In this document: positions 1 to 8,974 of the stretch, one piece after another
How positions within the stretch are numbered: position 1 is the first letter of the stretch
How the letters are laid out: each line of letters opens with the position of its first letter
Source of the DNA: JAWOHX01 sp046484975
GTDB lineage: Bacteria; Bacillota; Clostridia; DUPQ01
Direction: 5' to 3'
Assembly: GCA_046484975.1 (NCBI GenBank)
Contig: JAWOHX010000090.1
Span: forward strand, 1-52,211
Length of the DNA: 52,211 nucleotides
Program-made: the position numbers and the translations under genes
Notes under the pieces: generated by a model
Databases searched by the model: none
The model's input: only the letters and a program-made list of their open reading frames with translations
What the model was told of the DNA's origin: nothing

Positions 1-1274
1 CCCCCGAACCGTCTCAGATCCAGGTACCACCGGTAATCCTCAAGGTCCAACCCGCTTTCCCGGATCCGTTTTCCGAGTACATCGTGTCTTTCTTCCCGCT
101 GGCTTCCCCCGATGATCTCACCCACCCCGGGGACAAGGAGGTCCATGACAGCCACCGTCCTCAGGTCGTCATTCAGCCGCATGTAGAAGGCCTTGATCTC
201 TTTCGGGTAATCCGTGACAAAAACAGGTTTCAAAAAGTATTGCTCGGTCAGGAAACGCTCATGCTCCGTCTGCAGGTCGCATCCCCACACCACCTTGTTC
301 TCAAAATCCATCCCGCTTTTCAGGAGAATCCCGCAGGCGTCGGTATAGCTCACATGCTCAAAAACTGAACCAGTGACGTTTTCCAGGCGTTCAAGCAGGG
401 TGTTGTCAATGAACTGGTTGAAAAACTCCATTTCCTCCGGGGCTTTCTCCAGCACATATCCGATGATGTACTTCATCATCTGCTCTGCCGTGTCCATATC
501 CCCGGCCAGATCGCAGAAGGCCATTTCCGGCTCAATCATCCAAAACTCGCTGGCATGCCTGGCTGTATTGGAATTCTCCGCCCGGAACGTTGGTCCGAAG
601 GTATATACTTTGCCGAATGCCATGCAGAAGGTCTCCACCGCCAGCTGGCCGCTCACGGTCAGGTTGGTTTCCTTGCCGAAAAAATCCTTGCTGAAATCAA
701 CGCTTCCTTTGTCATCCAGCGGAGGGGATTTGGGATCCAGGGTGGTCACGCGGAACATTTCCCCTGCTCCCTCGCAGTCGCTTCCGGTGATGATGGGTGT
801 ATGTACATAGACAAATCCTCTGTCCTGGAAAAATGAATGGATGGCATGGGCCAACAGGGAGCGGACCCGGAATACGGCTGAAAAGGTATTGGTCCTGGCC
901 CTGAGATGGGAAATGCTTCTGAGAAATTCGAAACCGTGCCTTTTCTTCTGCAGGGGATAATCATTCGCACAGAGCCCTTCCACTTCGATCTTCTCCGCCT
1001 TGAGCTCAAAAGGCTGCTTGGCTTCAGGAGTGAGAACCACCCTTCCTGTGACGATGATGGCGGATCCCACCGGGAGTTTTTCAATTTCAGAAAAGTTATC
1101 CAGCGCTTCTTCTTCAAAAACAATCTGGACACTCTTGAAAAAAGAACCGTCATTGAGTTCGATGAATCCAAGGGCTTTGGAACTTCTCAAGGTCTTGACC
1201 CAGCCCTTCAGGATGACGCTTTCGTTCTCGTGCTTGCTGTATCCGGCATACAGCTCCCTGACCATTTTTTCCAT
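1..1274 (-). CDS. asnS: Asparaginyl-tRNA synthetase (3' end outside window)
   Basis: Class II aminoacyl-tRNA synthetase that charges tRNA-Asn with asparagine in the cytoplasm. My translation of the minus strand gives an N-terminal OB-fold anticodon-binding domain (VILKGWVKTLRSSKALGF, residues about 15-35), then the class II core with FLRSISHLRARTN, VHTPIITGSDCEGAG and TFGPTFRAENSNTARHASEFWMIEPE, all typical of AsnS. The frame stays open to position 1, so about 425 of roughly 460 residues are present and the C-terminus lies outside. I take the ATG at 1274 because GGGAG sits about nine bases before it; an in-frame ATG at 1298 lies inside a TATAAT-like hexamer and is more likely promoter than start. 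The identification is very secure; the start is probable. Confidence 0.96.
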   Translation of the reverse strand, partial: MEKMVRELYAGYSKHENESVILKGWVKTLRSSKALGFIELNDGSFFKSVQIVFEEEALDNFSEIEKLPVGSAIIVTGRVVLTPEAKQPFELKAEKIEVEGLCANDYPLQKKRHGFEFLRSISHLRARTNTFSAVFRVRSLLAHAIHSFFQDRGFVYVHTPIITGSDCEGAGEMFRVTTLDPKSPPLDDKGSVDFSKDFFGKETNLTVSGQLAVETFCMAFGKVYTFGPTFRAENSNTARHASEFWMIEPEMAFCDLAGDMDTAEQMMKYIIGYVLEKAPEEMEFFNQFIDNTLLERLENVTGSVFEHVSYTDACGILLKSGMDFENKVVWGCDLQTEHERFLTEQYFLKPVFVTDYPKEIKAFYMRLNDDLRTVAVMDLLVPGVGEIIGGSQREERHDVLGKRIRESGLDLEDYRWYLDLRRFG

Positions 1275-1312
1275 TGCCTGTTCTCCCTTGTTTTTCATTA
1301 TATCACAATCTC

Positions 1313-1801
1313 TCATAATTGCATCTGGTAGAGGTTGACGTCCAGAAGCCTCCCAAATTTCAATCCCACCTCTTTCAGGCATCCCACCCTACGGAATCCT
1401 TTTTTCTCGAAAATCCTGCAGCTGAGAGCATTTTCAGAACATATCCTTGCAACCAGGGAGCAAAATCCCTTCTCCCTGGCCTGTTCCTCCAGATAATCCA
1501 GCGCACTGCTTCCGTATCCTTTCCCGGTCATGTCCGGGTGGATGTAAATGGAGACCTCCGCCGTGGGCCTGTAGGCCTCCCGGTCCGAGAAGGGACAAAG
1601 GGCACAGTATCCAACCGTTTTCCCCTCATCCGACATGATGAAGCAGGGGTACGCATGCACATCGGAAAACATCATCCTCCGGAAAGATTCCCGATCAACC
1701 GGGCTCATGTGGAAAGTGGCCGTGGAAGTCTCCACATAATGGTTGTACAGGGAACGCATCCACTCCATCAGGGCTTCCCCTGCTATTTGAAATTCCAGCA
1801 T
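1313..1801 (-). CDS. GNAT family N-acetyltransferase
   Basis: A 162-aa acetyl-CoA-dependent acetyltransferase of the phosphinothricin-acetyltransferase-like GNAT subgroup. The core is AEVSIYIHPDMTGKGYGSSA (about residues 80-99), where TGKGYG takes the place of the acetyl-CoA pyrophosphate-binding loop. It is followed by SLVARICSENALSCRIFEKK and a GF turn, the usual GNAT motif B with an Asn in the SxN position. The length is normal for the family. The start overlaps the end of the upstream UroD-like gene by 19 bases, so the two are cotranscribed. Substrate cannot be read from sequence: such enzymes acetylate methionine sulfone, phosphinothricin-like compounds or small amines. Confidence 0.85.
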   Translation of the reverse strand: MLEFQIAGEALMEWMRSLYNHYVETSTATFHMSPVDRESFRRMMFSDVHAYPCFIMSDEGKTVGYCALCPFSDREAYRPTAEVSIYIHPDMTGKGYGSSALDYLEEQAREKGFCSLVARICSENALSCRIFEKKGFRRVGCLKEVGLKFGRLLDVNLYQMQL

Positions 1802-2886
1802 GACCCGTTCCTTTCATTCTTCACAAGGCTTGATATCCGACGGAACTTTTCCATGTCGACCCCGGGAGGGCAGGAATCCGCATTGCCGAGGATGAACCCT
1901 CTTTTCCCGGTTTTTTCAATGACGTCTGATACATAATCCAGCAGTTCCTCCATTGGGCTGTCCAGCAACACCGTGGGATCGATTCCACCGATGAGCCCCA
2001 CATTCCCGGGTATCATCCGCCTGGCTTCCCCTGTGGTGATGTTCCCTGTGGGTGGGGGACATACGGATTCAATGACATCGATCCCCGTCTCGCACATGGG
2101 AACGATGAGGTCCCTGATCAGACCGCAGGCATGGTGGACAAGGTACTTTCCCCTCCTGTGGAGAATGTCCGCCCACTCACGGATCTCATCGGCAACATGC
2201 TCCCGGAACTGGGAAGGGCTGACATTGGTGGTGGAGCTGTCTTCCCAGAATATATAGGCTTCCGCTCCACACTCGCAGGACATCTCCGCTGCCTTGATTG
2301 AATTCCTCTTCATGGCCTGCAGGCATTCCCGGACAATCTCCGGGTGATCGTAAAGGTGGTATGACAGGTTGACGGTTCCCACCCATTTCTCCACCAGCGC
2401 CTGGAAGGATGACTTCATCTCCGGGCTGATGATGGGAATCAAAAGGGCTTCCTCTCCCACATAATCAAGACCCGCCCGGTATTTGGAAAAATCAGGTTCC
2501 ATCACCATGTTCTCGTTCAGGTAAATCAGTTTCTTGTAGTCCTCAGCCTCTTTGACGGGATGTCCCGTCAGGAACCATGTCCTGCTTTCATGGGCATAGG
2601 TATAGAGGAGGACCAAATCCCCCACAGGTGTTTCCAGCACCACCTGCTTTTGGTCTCCCCGGACGCTCTCTTTTTTCTCCACGTTTTTGTATTCTACCTT
2701 AAGCAGGGTACAGAAACCCCGAAACAGGGGGTCTGCCCCGATTGCCTTGTAGAACTCCAGCATGCCTTTGTTCCGGACGGATTCCGGAAGGCTTTCCCAG
2801 AAGTAGGCAAGAAAGGGCGACCAGGGCACCCTGTCTGTCTCCTCGCCTTTTATGCCCGACAGCAGTCTTTCTTTGGATGTCATCAT
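1783..2886 (-). CDS. Uroporphyrinogen decarboxylase-like (MtaA/CmuA family) protein
   Basis: A 367-aa TIM-barrel protein of the UroD superfamily. The N-terminus MMTSKERLLSGIKGEETDRV is the typical beginning of the non-haem UroD-like subgroup. The segment KYLVHHACGLIRDLI (about residues 247-261) contains the His-x-Cys pair that binds zinc in the MtaA/CmuA corrinoid methyltransferase relatives, and VIESVCPPPTGNIT follows. True HemE enzymes lack this pair and sit with other haem genes, which are absent here. I infer a zinc- and possibly corrinoid-dependent methyltransferase or demethylase of unknown substrate. It is the first gene of a pair with the GNAT gene (19-base overlap). No corrinoid protein gene is visible nearby, so the methyl donor is unknown. 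Confidence 0.8.
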   Translation of the reverse strand: MMTSKERLLSGIKGEETDRVPWSPFLAYFWESLPESVRNKGMLEFYKAIGADPLFRGFCTLLKVEYKNVEKKESVRGDQKQVVLETPVGDLVLLYTYAHESRTWFLTGHPVKEAEDYKKLIYLNENMVMEPDFSKYRAGLDYVGEEALLIPIISPEMKSSFQALVEKWVGTVNLSYHLYDHPEIVRECLQAMKRNSIKAAEMSCECGAEAYIFWEDSSTTNVSPSQFREHVADEIREWADILHRRGKYLVHHACGLIRDLIVPMCETGIDVIESVCPPPTGNITTGEARRMIPGNVGLIGGIDPTVLLDSPMEELLDYVSDVIEKTGKRGFILGNADSCPPGVDMEKFRRISSLVKNERNGSCWNFK

Positions 2887-2939
2887 ATGTTAGTCTCTCA
2901 CAGGAAGCCCGATCCACCGGCAGCGGGGCAAGCTTCGTT

Positions 2940-3395
2940 TCATCCTTCGTTCTTTATTTTGTTGATTTCACTGATGAAGGTATCCACATCCTCGAAATCC
3001 TTGTATACGGAAGCAAACCGCACATAAGCCACCTGGTCAACTTTTTTCAGGTGTTCCAGCACCTTGTCCCCGATTTCCTTTGAGGCGACTTCCTTCAGGT
3101 GGTCCTTCAGGAAAGAGGTCTCGATGTCCGTCACAATTTCCTCCAGCACCGTCGCCGGGACAGGCCTTTTGGTGCAGGCGATCAGTAGCCGGCTCATCAG
3201 CTTCTGGGAGTCGAAGGGTTGCCTGGACAGGTCCCTTTTGATGACGATCAGCGGGCTTCTCTCGATGTTCTCATATGTGGTGAACCGTTTCCTGCATTCA
3301 CCGCATTCCCGCCTTCTTCTGGTTGCGTAACCGTCTTCCGTGGGCCTGGAATCAATCACCTTGTCGTCTTCATGACCGCAGAAAGGGCATCTCAT
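2940..3395 (-). CDS. nrdR: Transcriptional repressor NrdR
   Basis: ATP/dATP-sensing zinc-ribbon repressor of ribonucleotide reductase genes. The N-terminal zinc ribbon MRCPFCGHEDDKVIDSRP, with the second Cys pair in ECGECRKRFTTYE, is diagnostic and is followed by an ATP-cone domain (VIKRDLSRQPFDSQKL onward). With the ATG at 3395 the protein is 151 aa, matching the family. That start has an ideal AGGAGGT at 3402-3408, while the longer frame reaching to 3419 has no ribosome binding site. No nrd genes lie in the window, so its targets are elsewhere. It lies downstream of the ftsZ terminator and is probably transcribed on its own. Confidence 0.95.
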   Translation of the reverse strand: MRCPFCGHEDDKVIDSRPTEDGYATRRRRECGECRKRFTTYENIERSPLIVIKRDLSRQPFDSQKLMSRLLIACTKRPVPATVLEEIVTDIETSFLKDHLKEVASKEIGDKVLEHLKKVDQVAYVRFASVYKDFEDVDTFISEINKIKNEG

Positions 3396-3456
3396 GATTC
3401 TACCTCCTGTCTCGTGCATGCATCAATTATATAGGAACAGGGGATTCAATACAAAT

Positions 3457-3490
3457 AAAAAAGAAGCCGTGTTCCCGGGAACACGGCTTC
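3457..3490 (-). terminator. Rho-independent terminator of ftsZ
   Basis: A perfect stem GAAGCCGTGTTC / GAACACGGCTTC with a CCGG loop (3463-3490), followed on the minus strand by a run of Ts (the As at 3457-3462). It lies 10 bases after the ftsZ stop and separates ftsZ from nrdR. Confidence 0.93.
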
Positions 3491-3499
3491 CTGACCGGC

Positions 3500-4657
3500 T
3501 TACAGCTTCCTTAGGAATTTTGGGATGTTGATCCCGTATTCGTCATCATCCTCCATGTCCTTTTTCCCTGGTTTCTCTTCGTCTTCCCCTACGGGTTGCA
3601 CATCCTCATGAATCTCAGGCTTTTTGGCAAAGAACCCCGGTTTCGGCTCCGGTTTTTTCACTTCCTCTTTCAGGGCTGCCTTGACCGGGATGTCGGCCAC
3701 GGCGACCCCGTTGAAGCCTGTGGCTATGACGGTGACCATGACCTCGTCCCCCATGTTCTCGTCGATGGCAGCGCCCCAGATGATGTTGGCACTTTCATCC
3801 GCTGACTCATATATCATGTTTGCGGCGGCATCTATTTCCAAAAGACCCAGGTCCGGGCCTCCCGTGATGTTGATCAGCACTTTCTTTGCTCCATTGATGG
3901 ATGTCTCGAGCAGGGGGCTCTGTATGGCCATCTTTGCGGCGTTTTCGCAGCGGTTGTCCCCGCTCGCCCTGCCTATGCCCATATGGGCAAGCCCGGCATC
4001 GGTCATCACCGTCTTGACATCGGCAAAGTCCAGGTTGATGAGACCGGGGACCGCAATAAGGTCGGAAATGCTCTGGACGCCCAATCGGAGGACATCATCG
4101 GCGATGTTGAAGGCATCCACCATGGTGGCTTTCTTGTCCGCAATCTGTAAAAGCCTGTCATTGGGTATGATCACCAGGGTATCAATGACATCCTTGATCT
4201 TATCGATCCCCATTTTTGCATTGTCGCTTCTCTTTTTCCCTTCGAATGTAAAAGGTTTGGTTACCACACATACCGTGAGGATTCCCATTTCCCGGGCAAT
4301 CTGGGTGATGATGGGGACTGCTCCAGTTCCCGTTCCCCCTCCCATGCCTGCAGTGACAAAAACCATGTCCGCGCCTTTCAGGTTGGCTGCAATCTCATCC
4401 TTGCTCTCCTCTGCGCTTCTTTCGCCGATTTCCGGGACGGATCCGGCACCCAGCCCTTTGGTGAGTTTTTCCCCGATCTGGATCTTCGTGGTGGCTTTTG
4501 ACATCATGAGAGCCTGCTTGTCGGTATTGATGGAGATGAACTCCACGCCTTTCAAACCGGCTTTGATCATCCTGTTCACAGCGTTGTTCCCGCCTCCTCC
4601 GACCCCGACAACCTTGATCTGTGCAAACTGTTCCATATCTACATCGAATTGCAGCAT
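3500..4657 (-). CDS. ftsZ: Cell division protein FtsZ
   Basis: Tubulin-like GTPase that forms the Z ring. The start QIKVVGVGGGGNNAVNRMI, the tubulin signature GGGTGTGAVP in VTAGMGGGTGTGAVPIITQI (about residues 100-120) and the T7 loop NLDFADVKTVM are all intact. The C-terminal tail ends in DEYGINIPKFLRKL, resembling the conserved peptide that binds FtsA/SepF. ATG at 4657 has AAAGGAG seven bases upstream; the ATG two codons earlier is too close to it. A TATAAT hexamer at 4700-4705 suggests a promoter in the gap after the FtsQ-like gene. The adjacent DivIB/FtsQ-type gene supports a division locus. Length 385 aa is normal. Confidence 0.98.
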   Translation of the reverse strand: MLQFDVDMEQFAQIKVVGVGGGGNNAVNRMIKAGLKGVEFISINTDKQALMMSKATTKIQIGEKLTKGLGAGSVPEIGERSAEESKDEIAANLKGADMVFVTAGMGGGTGTGAVPIITQIAREMGILTVCVVTKPFTFEGKKRSDNAKMGIDKIKDVIDTLVIIPNDRLLQIADKKATMVDAFNIADDVLRLGVQSISDLIAVPGLINLDFADVKTVMTDAGLAHMGIGRASGDNRCENAAKMAIQSPLLETSINGAKKVLINITGGPDLGLLEIDAAANMIYESADESANIIWGAAIDENMGDEVMVTVIATGFNGVAVADIPVKAALKEEVKKPEPKPGFFAKKPEIHEDVQPVGEDEEKPGKKDMEDDDEYGINIPKFLRKL

Positions 4658-4748
4658 TGACATGCTCCTTTCAGATTATCCTAATTCATTGATATTCCAA
4701 TTATATTCAAAAACCCATCAAAAGTATATAGCCAAAGGGAAAATATAA

Positions 4749-5507
4749 TCAGTTGGGGGAAAAAACGGGATATGGGTAATGGTAATCCAGGACCCCTTGC
4801 TCATTGGGCCCGATGTTCTCTGACAGCAGCACGCACATGGATGCAGTCTGGTAGGAAAGGTCGTCCGTATCGTTGAAGCGCACAAGAATCCTGCCGTCAT
4901 ATTTCAGGACAATCCTGTCAGGGAATGTCAGATCCAGAAAGTCCGTGTATTCCCGGAAAGCGGTGAAACGGGTGGTGTCGAACCGGTGAAGCTCCCCATG
5001 GATCATGGCGGCTTTGTTAAATTTCTCCTGGTTTCCGGCAATCTGTTTCCCCAGAAAGAAATTCGTGACGGAAATCCCCCGCAGATGCAACAATCCCAGT
5101 GTCTGCTCGTTTCTGGTGGCCATGACCACCCCATTCACGTCAGTGACCAGGTGGACATTGCCATATGGAATCTCGAATGCCTCTTTTCTCAGTCCGTAGG
5201 TGATTTCCACCTTGTCAGGCAGGACCGCTTTCACGGATACATCGTCCAGCCGGTACAAGCCTGCCTCCAGCATCTCTTCCGCCCGGAGGAACCTGCCTTC
5301 CAGCAGGGTTCCCTGTTCCATCAATGTCAGGAAAATGTTTTCCCCGGTCCTGATGCCCGCGGTACGGAGTATGTCCTCCCGCAGGCCAGGAGACTTCTCC
5401 TCCACCAGGACATGCCTGATGTTGAAAACAGGCGAGAAAAGCACGGCTGCACAGGCCATGAGTATGAAAAGCATGATGAACAGGATCCTGGGAGTCTTCA
5501 TTTTCAT
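4749..5507 (-). CDS. FtsQ/DivIB-type cell division protein
   Basis: A 252-aa bitopic membrane protein. It opens with a short basic stretch and one hydrophobic helix (ILFIMLFILMACAAVLFSPV), followed by a POTRA-like domain (VFNIRHVLVEEKSPGLREDI, with an FNIRxVxVEG-like first strand), then an FtsQ-like beta domain with DKVEITYGLRKEAFEI and HLVTDVNGVVM. This matches the architecture of FtsQ/DivIB, which links the divisome to septal peptidoglycan synthesis. Position just upstream of ftsZ supports the call. The start at 5507 (MKMKTP) avoids an implausible overlap with gtrA and places the transmembrane helix near the N-terminus; the ribosome binding site is weak. Sequence similarity to textbook FtsQ is low, so the name rests on architecture and neighbourhood. 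Confidence 0.75.
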   Translation of the reverse strand: MKMKTPRILFIMLFILMACAAVLFSPVFNIRHVLVEEKSPGLREDILRTAGIRTGENIFLTLMEQGTLLEGRFLRAEEMLEAGLYRLDDVSVKAVLPDKVEITYGLRKEAFEIPYGNVHLVTDVNGVVMATRNEQTLGLLHLRGISVTNFFLGKQIAGNQEKFNKAAMIHGELHRFDTTRFTAFREYTDFLDLTFPDRIVLKYDGRILVRFNDTDDLSYQTASMCVLLSENIGPNEQGVLDYHYPYPVFSPN

Positions 5508-5514
5508 AGATGAA

Positions 5515-5925
5515 TTATACCATATCCCCTTTTGATTGGTCTCCAAAGGTGACTTTCTTGTTGAATATGTACTGGAAAACACCCGCGATCATCACGGAGA
5601 AAAGTTTGGAGGGAAATTTCCACATCCCAAGATACTGATAAAACAGAGTCAGCAGGACAGTTCCCAAAATCATCCCCACAAGGCAGACAACGAAGAAGGA
5701 AAGCAGCCTGGCCATCTTCCTGTCATGTTTTTTGAAGTTGTACTTTGCATTCAGCAGGAAACTGATCAGGATGCCGAAGAACACGGCAAAACAATTGGCG
5801 ATGATGAAATGGACGCCAAGCACATCGGAGAGCATGAAAAACACGCTGGCATCCAGGGAAAATGCAATGCTCCCGATGATGACATAATAAATGAAATGCT
5901 TGTGCCTCAAGAGCAGTGCCTTCAT
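5515..5925 (-). CDS. GtrA-like membrane protein
   Basis: A 136-aa four-helix membrane protein of the GtrA family. Hydrophobic segments are visible at about residues 14-34, 41-60, 75-95 and 105-125, and the family-typical FVVCLVGMILGTVLL and VFQYIFNKKVTF are present. GtrA proteins act with lipid-linked sugars, either flipping undecaprenyl-phosphate-glucose or supporting cell-wall teichoic acid and arabinogalactan glycosylation. It overlaps the epimerase gene by four bases (ATGA) and follows three sugar-activation genes, so it probably serves the same glycan pathway. Confidence 0.88.
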   Translation of the reverse strand: MKALLLRHKHFIYYVIIGSIAFSLDASVFFMLSDVLGVHFIIANCFAVFFGILISFLLNAKYNFKKHDRKMARLLSFFVVCLVGMILGTVLLTLFYQYLGMWKFPSKLFSVMIAGVFQYIFNKKVTFGDQSKGDMV

Positions 5926-6824
5926 ATGAGCATGTCCTTCAGCCCCTCATCCAGGCCATATCCCGGGGACCAGTCCAGGATTTCCCGTGCCAGCCTGCTG
6001 TCCAGGGAGCTGTGACGGATATCCCCTTCCCTCCGTGGCTTTTCCAGGGCTTCCTTCCGGTACCCTTTCAATGCGGCCATCCTGCAGAACAGGGAACGGA
6101 TGGCAACGCCTGTTCCAGTACCGGCATTTGCCGTGAAACTCCCGGAATGGGTCAGCGCCAGGCAATTGAGCCGGGCGATATCCTTGACATAGATGAAGTC
6201 CCTGGTCTGCTCTCCGTCCCCCTCGATGCCACAGACCCCGTTTGCATTCATTCCTTCTGCGAAAACCGAGACCACTCCTCCCTCTCCTTCCGCCTTCTGC
6301 CTGGGCCCGTAGACATTTGCGTACCGGAGGATGGCATAGGTAAGGAAACTGTTTTCCCCATACAGGCGGATATAGTGCTCCGCTGTCAGCTTTGACAATC
6401 CGTAGAAAGAAAGGGGCTGTTTGGGATGGTCCTCATCCACAGGCAGGTATTGGGGATCCCCATAAACTGCGGCGCTGGATGAAAAGACCACGCGTCTGCA
6501 TTTGTATTCCCGGCACATGTCAAGGATGTTCAGGGTGCCGATGATATTTGTCCTGGCATCCCCGGCCGGGCTGCGCATGCTGTTTCCCACGCTGACCTGG
6601 GCCGCCTGGTGGCATACCGCCTCGGGTCGGACCGCCGAGAAAAATTTCTCCAGGGCGTCTGCATTGCATATGTCAATGGTACAAAGCCCCGCTTTGTCGT
6701 TATAATTATCCAGGGATCCCGTGGAAAGGTCGTCGACGATGAAAACCTCATGTCCTTTGTCCAGCAGTGCATCCACGATGTGGGATCCGATGAACCCCAG
6801 TCCTCCGGTCACGCATATCCTCAT
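5922..6824 (-). CDS. NAD-dependent nucleotide-sugar epimerase (UDP-glucose 4-epimerase-like)
   Basis: A 300-aa extended short-chain dehydrogenase. The Rossmann motif MRICVTGGLGFIGSHIVDAL starts at residue 1, the acidic residue for NAD binding is in VFIVDDLSTG, the catalytic Ser lies in FSSSAAVYG and the Tyr-Lys pair in SFYGLSKLTAEHY (YxxxK). This is the pattern of GalE-like and dTDP-glucose 4,6-dehydratase-like enzymes acting on UDP-hexoses. GGAGGT lies six bases before the ATG. It sits between the phosphohexomutase and gtrA in one overlapping operon with a sugar kinase and nucleotidyltransferase, so it likely converts the nucleotide sugar made by those enzymes. Exact substrate unknown. Confidence 0.9.
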   Translation of the reverse strand: MRICVTGGLGFIGSHIVDALLDKGHEVFIVDDLSTGSLDNYNDKAGLCTIDICNADALEKFFSAVRPEAVCHQAAQVSVGNSMRSPAGDARTNIIGTLNILDMCREYKCRRVVFSSSAAVYGDPQYLPVDEDHPKQPLSFYGLSKLTAEHYIRLYGENSFLTYAILRYANVYGPRQKAEGEGGVVSVFAEGMNANGVCGIEGDGEQTRDFIYVKDIARLNCLALTHSGSFTANAGTGTGVAIRSLFCRMAALKGYRKEALEKPRREGDIRHSSLDSRLAREILDWSPGYGLDEGLKDMLI

Positions 6825-6825
6825 G

Positions 6826-8229
6826 TCATACCTCCAGAAAGTCCTTCATCACCTTGCATGTCTTTTCCGCTTCCTCCTCGTCCGGCATCTCGCAGAAGAC
6901 CCGCAGGAGAGGCTCGGTCCCGGAGAACCGCACCACCAGCCATCCGGTTTCAAAGGTGATTTTCAATCCATCCTCATATCCGGCGCGCAGGACGGGCATA
7001 TGGAAATCCGGTATGGCTTTTTCAATGAAGAGCAATTCGGTCATCCGCTGCTTCTGCTGTTCATTGAACTCATAGGATTTTTCAACAATGGTGCAGTACC
7101 CGTATCGGCCATGGATTTCCTCCAGCATCTGGGAGATGCGTTTGTTTGTCCTGCAGATCATCTCCACCAGCAATGTGGCGGCAAAAATGCCATCTTTTCC
7201 CAGGATGTGTCCCCGGATGGTGAGCCCCCCGCTGGATTCCCCGCCGAGCACTGCATCGGTCTCTTCCATCTTTGAGCTGATGTGCTTGAATCCCACGGGA
7301 ACTTCATGGCACTTCGCCCCGAAATCCTCCGCCATACGGTCCAGCAGATGGGTGGTGGCGATGTTCCGGACCACATCACCTTTCCATCCCTTGTACTTGT
7401 TCAGGTAGTAATAGAGCAGGACCATGATCTCATTGGGATCGACGAACCTTCCGGTGTCATCGATGACCCCGAGCCTGTCCGCATCTCCATCCGTCCCAAG
7501 TCCCAGGTCATATTTTTTCTCCACCACGAGATTCTTCAGGTATCCCAGGGTGAATGAGGAAGGGGACGGGAGTTTGCCCCCGAACAGGGTGTCATGCCTG
7601 TCATTGATGACATCCAGGTTGCACCGGAGAGTGAGGAGAATGGTCTGCAGGCAGGTTTTTGAAACCCCGTGCATGGGATCCAGCAGGATTTTCAGGTTCC
7701 TGTCACGGAAAGCCTCCTGGTCAGTCATCCCAAGGATGGAGTCGATGTAGGCGTTGAAAGGATCGATGGTCTCCACAAGACCTTCCTTCAGAGCCTCTTC
7801 ATAGTCCATGGACAGGACTGTATCCACATTCCCAATCCTTTTCTCTATGGCATTGGTCACTTCCATGGACGCGTCCCTGCCCCCCCGGGTGAACACCTTG
7901 ATGCCATTGTATATGGCGGGATTGTGGCTGGCAGTCACCGACAGGCCAAAATCAGCATGGTCCTGACGGACCTGGAACATGATCAGGGGGGTTGGCGCTT
8001 CCTTGTGGATGAGCTTTGCCCGGATACCGTTGCCCGCCAGGACCTGGCACACCCATTTCGCAGCCATGTCAGATAAAAACCTTCGGTCAAACCCCACAGT
8101 CACCGGCAGTGTTTCCTGTCCCGACGACTTGATCTCATCGCACAGGCCCTGGACCAGCAGCTGCAGATTCTGTTTTGTGAATTCATCCCCTATGACGGCC
8201 CTCCATCCGCCTGTACCGAATTTAATCAT
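6826..8229 (-). CDS. Phosphoglucomutase/phosphomannomutase family protein
   Basis: A 467-aa alpha-D-phosphohexomutase that moves phosphate between C6 and C1 of a hexose. All four family motifs are visible: the phosphoserine loop LSVTASHNPAIYNGIKVF (about residues 100-117), the metal loop GLGTDGDADRLGVI, the sugar loop GGESSGG and the phosphate-binding loop RFSGTEPLLRVF near the C-terminus. It resembles the bacterial phosphoglucomutase/phosphomannomutase subgroup rather than GlmM. It overlaps the nucleotidyltransferase gene by eight bases and is followed directly by the epimerase, so it probably supplies the hexose-1-phosphate for nucleotide-sugar synthesis. Confidence 0.93.
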   Translation of the reverse strand: MIKFGTGGWRAVIGDEFTKQNLQLLVQGLCDEIKSSGQETLPVTVGFDRRFLSDMAAKWVCQVLAGNGIRAKLIHKEAPTPLIMFQVRQDHADFGLSVTASHNPAIYNGIKVFTRGGRDASMEVTNAIEKRIGNVDTVLSMDYEEALKEGLVETIDPFNAYIDSILGMTDQEAFRDRNLKILLDPMHGVSKTCLQTILLTLRCNLDVINDRHDTLFGGKLPSPSSFTLGYLKNLVVEKKYDLGLGTDGDADRLGVIDDTGRFVDPNEIMVLLYYYLNKYKGWKGDVVRNIATTHLLDRMAEDFGAKCHEVPVGFKHISSKMEETDAVLGGESSGGLTIRGHILGKDGIFAATLLVEMICRTNKRISQMLEEIHGRYGYCTIVEKSYEFNEQQKQRMTELLFIEKAIPDFHMPVLRAGYEDGLKITFETGWLVVRFSGTEPLLRVFCEMPDEEEAEKTCKVMKDFLEV

Positions 8230-8974
8230 ATGGGCCCTCTTTTCTTTGTTTCAGGATGCTTACTATATTTTCCAGATCCTCCGGGGTATTTGCACCGTTG
8301 ATCTGGAGTACGTCTTCAATGGGATGTGTGGCGACGACATATCCTTTTTCCCTCATCGCCCCGGGAAGATCCGTCAGGTAGTATTCCTTTTGCGCATTCT
8401 CACATTTCACCTGTTTCAGACACTCGAACATCCTCGGTGCATGACAGACCAGCACCCCGACATTGACCTCGCGGATCATTCTTTCTTCCGGGTTGCAGTC
8501 CGGGTGTTCCCGGATCCCGGCGAAGAGTCCCTCCCCATCCCTCAGGATCCTTCCGTAATGAGGGATTTCCTCACCCGGGGGATATACATAGGTCATCAGC
8601 GTGCAGTCTGCTTTCCCCTTTGCGTGGAACTTGCATATCTCCTTGAAAGACTCCCCCCTGATGAGCGGCATGTCGCCGAAAGCCACAAGGACGTCGCCCT
8701 GGTAGCCATCCAGCAAACCCTCTGCGGCAAGCACCGCATGACCTGTTCCCAGCTGCTTGTCCTGAATGGCATAGGAATACCCGCTCCCGGCGGCGTGCAT
8801 GACCTTATCCTTCCCGAAACCCACCACAATGATGATGTGCTCGCAGTAAGCCAGGTTCTCCAACACATGCATCAGCAAGGGTTTTTCTCCTGCGACACGC
8901 AATACCTTTGGGAGGTCCTCTTTCTCGGTTGCGAGCCTTTTTCCTTTTCCAGCGGCCAGAATAATGGCTTTCAT
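8222..8974 (-). CDS. Sugar-phosphate nucleotidyltransferase (GlmU N-domain-like)
   Basis: A 250-aa nucleotidyltransferase that joins a sugar-1-phosphate to NTP. The signature MKAIILAAGKGKRLATEKED followed by LPKVLRVAGEKPLL is the GlmU-type pyrophosphorylase motif, with QDKQLGTGHAVLAAE (uridine-binding) and VLVAFGDMPLI (metal-binding Asp) further on. It lacks the left-handed beta-helix acetyltransferase half of GlmU, so it is a stand-alone UTP-type transferase. GGGAGGT precedes the ATG. Overlaps of four bases with the GHMP kinase and eight with the mutase place it in the middle of the sugar-activation operon. Confidence 0.9.
   Translation of the reverse strand: MKAIILAAGKGKRLATEKEDLPKVLRVAGEKPLLMHVLENLAYCEHIIIVVGFGKDKVMHAAGSGYSYAIQDKQLGTGHAVLAAEGLLDGYQGDVLVAFGDMPLIRGESFKEICKFHAKGKADCTLMTYVYPPGEEIPHYGRILRDGEGLFAGIREHPDCNPEERMIREVNVGVLVCHAPRMFECLKQVKCENAQKEYYLTDLPGAMREKGYVVATHPIEDVLQINGANTPEDLENIVSILKQRKEGPYD

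Noticed and set aside
1783..2886. UroD-like protein as the haem-pathway HemE
   Set aside because: It has the His-x-Cys pair of the methyltransferase-like subgroup and no haem genes nearby.
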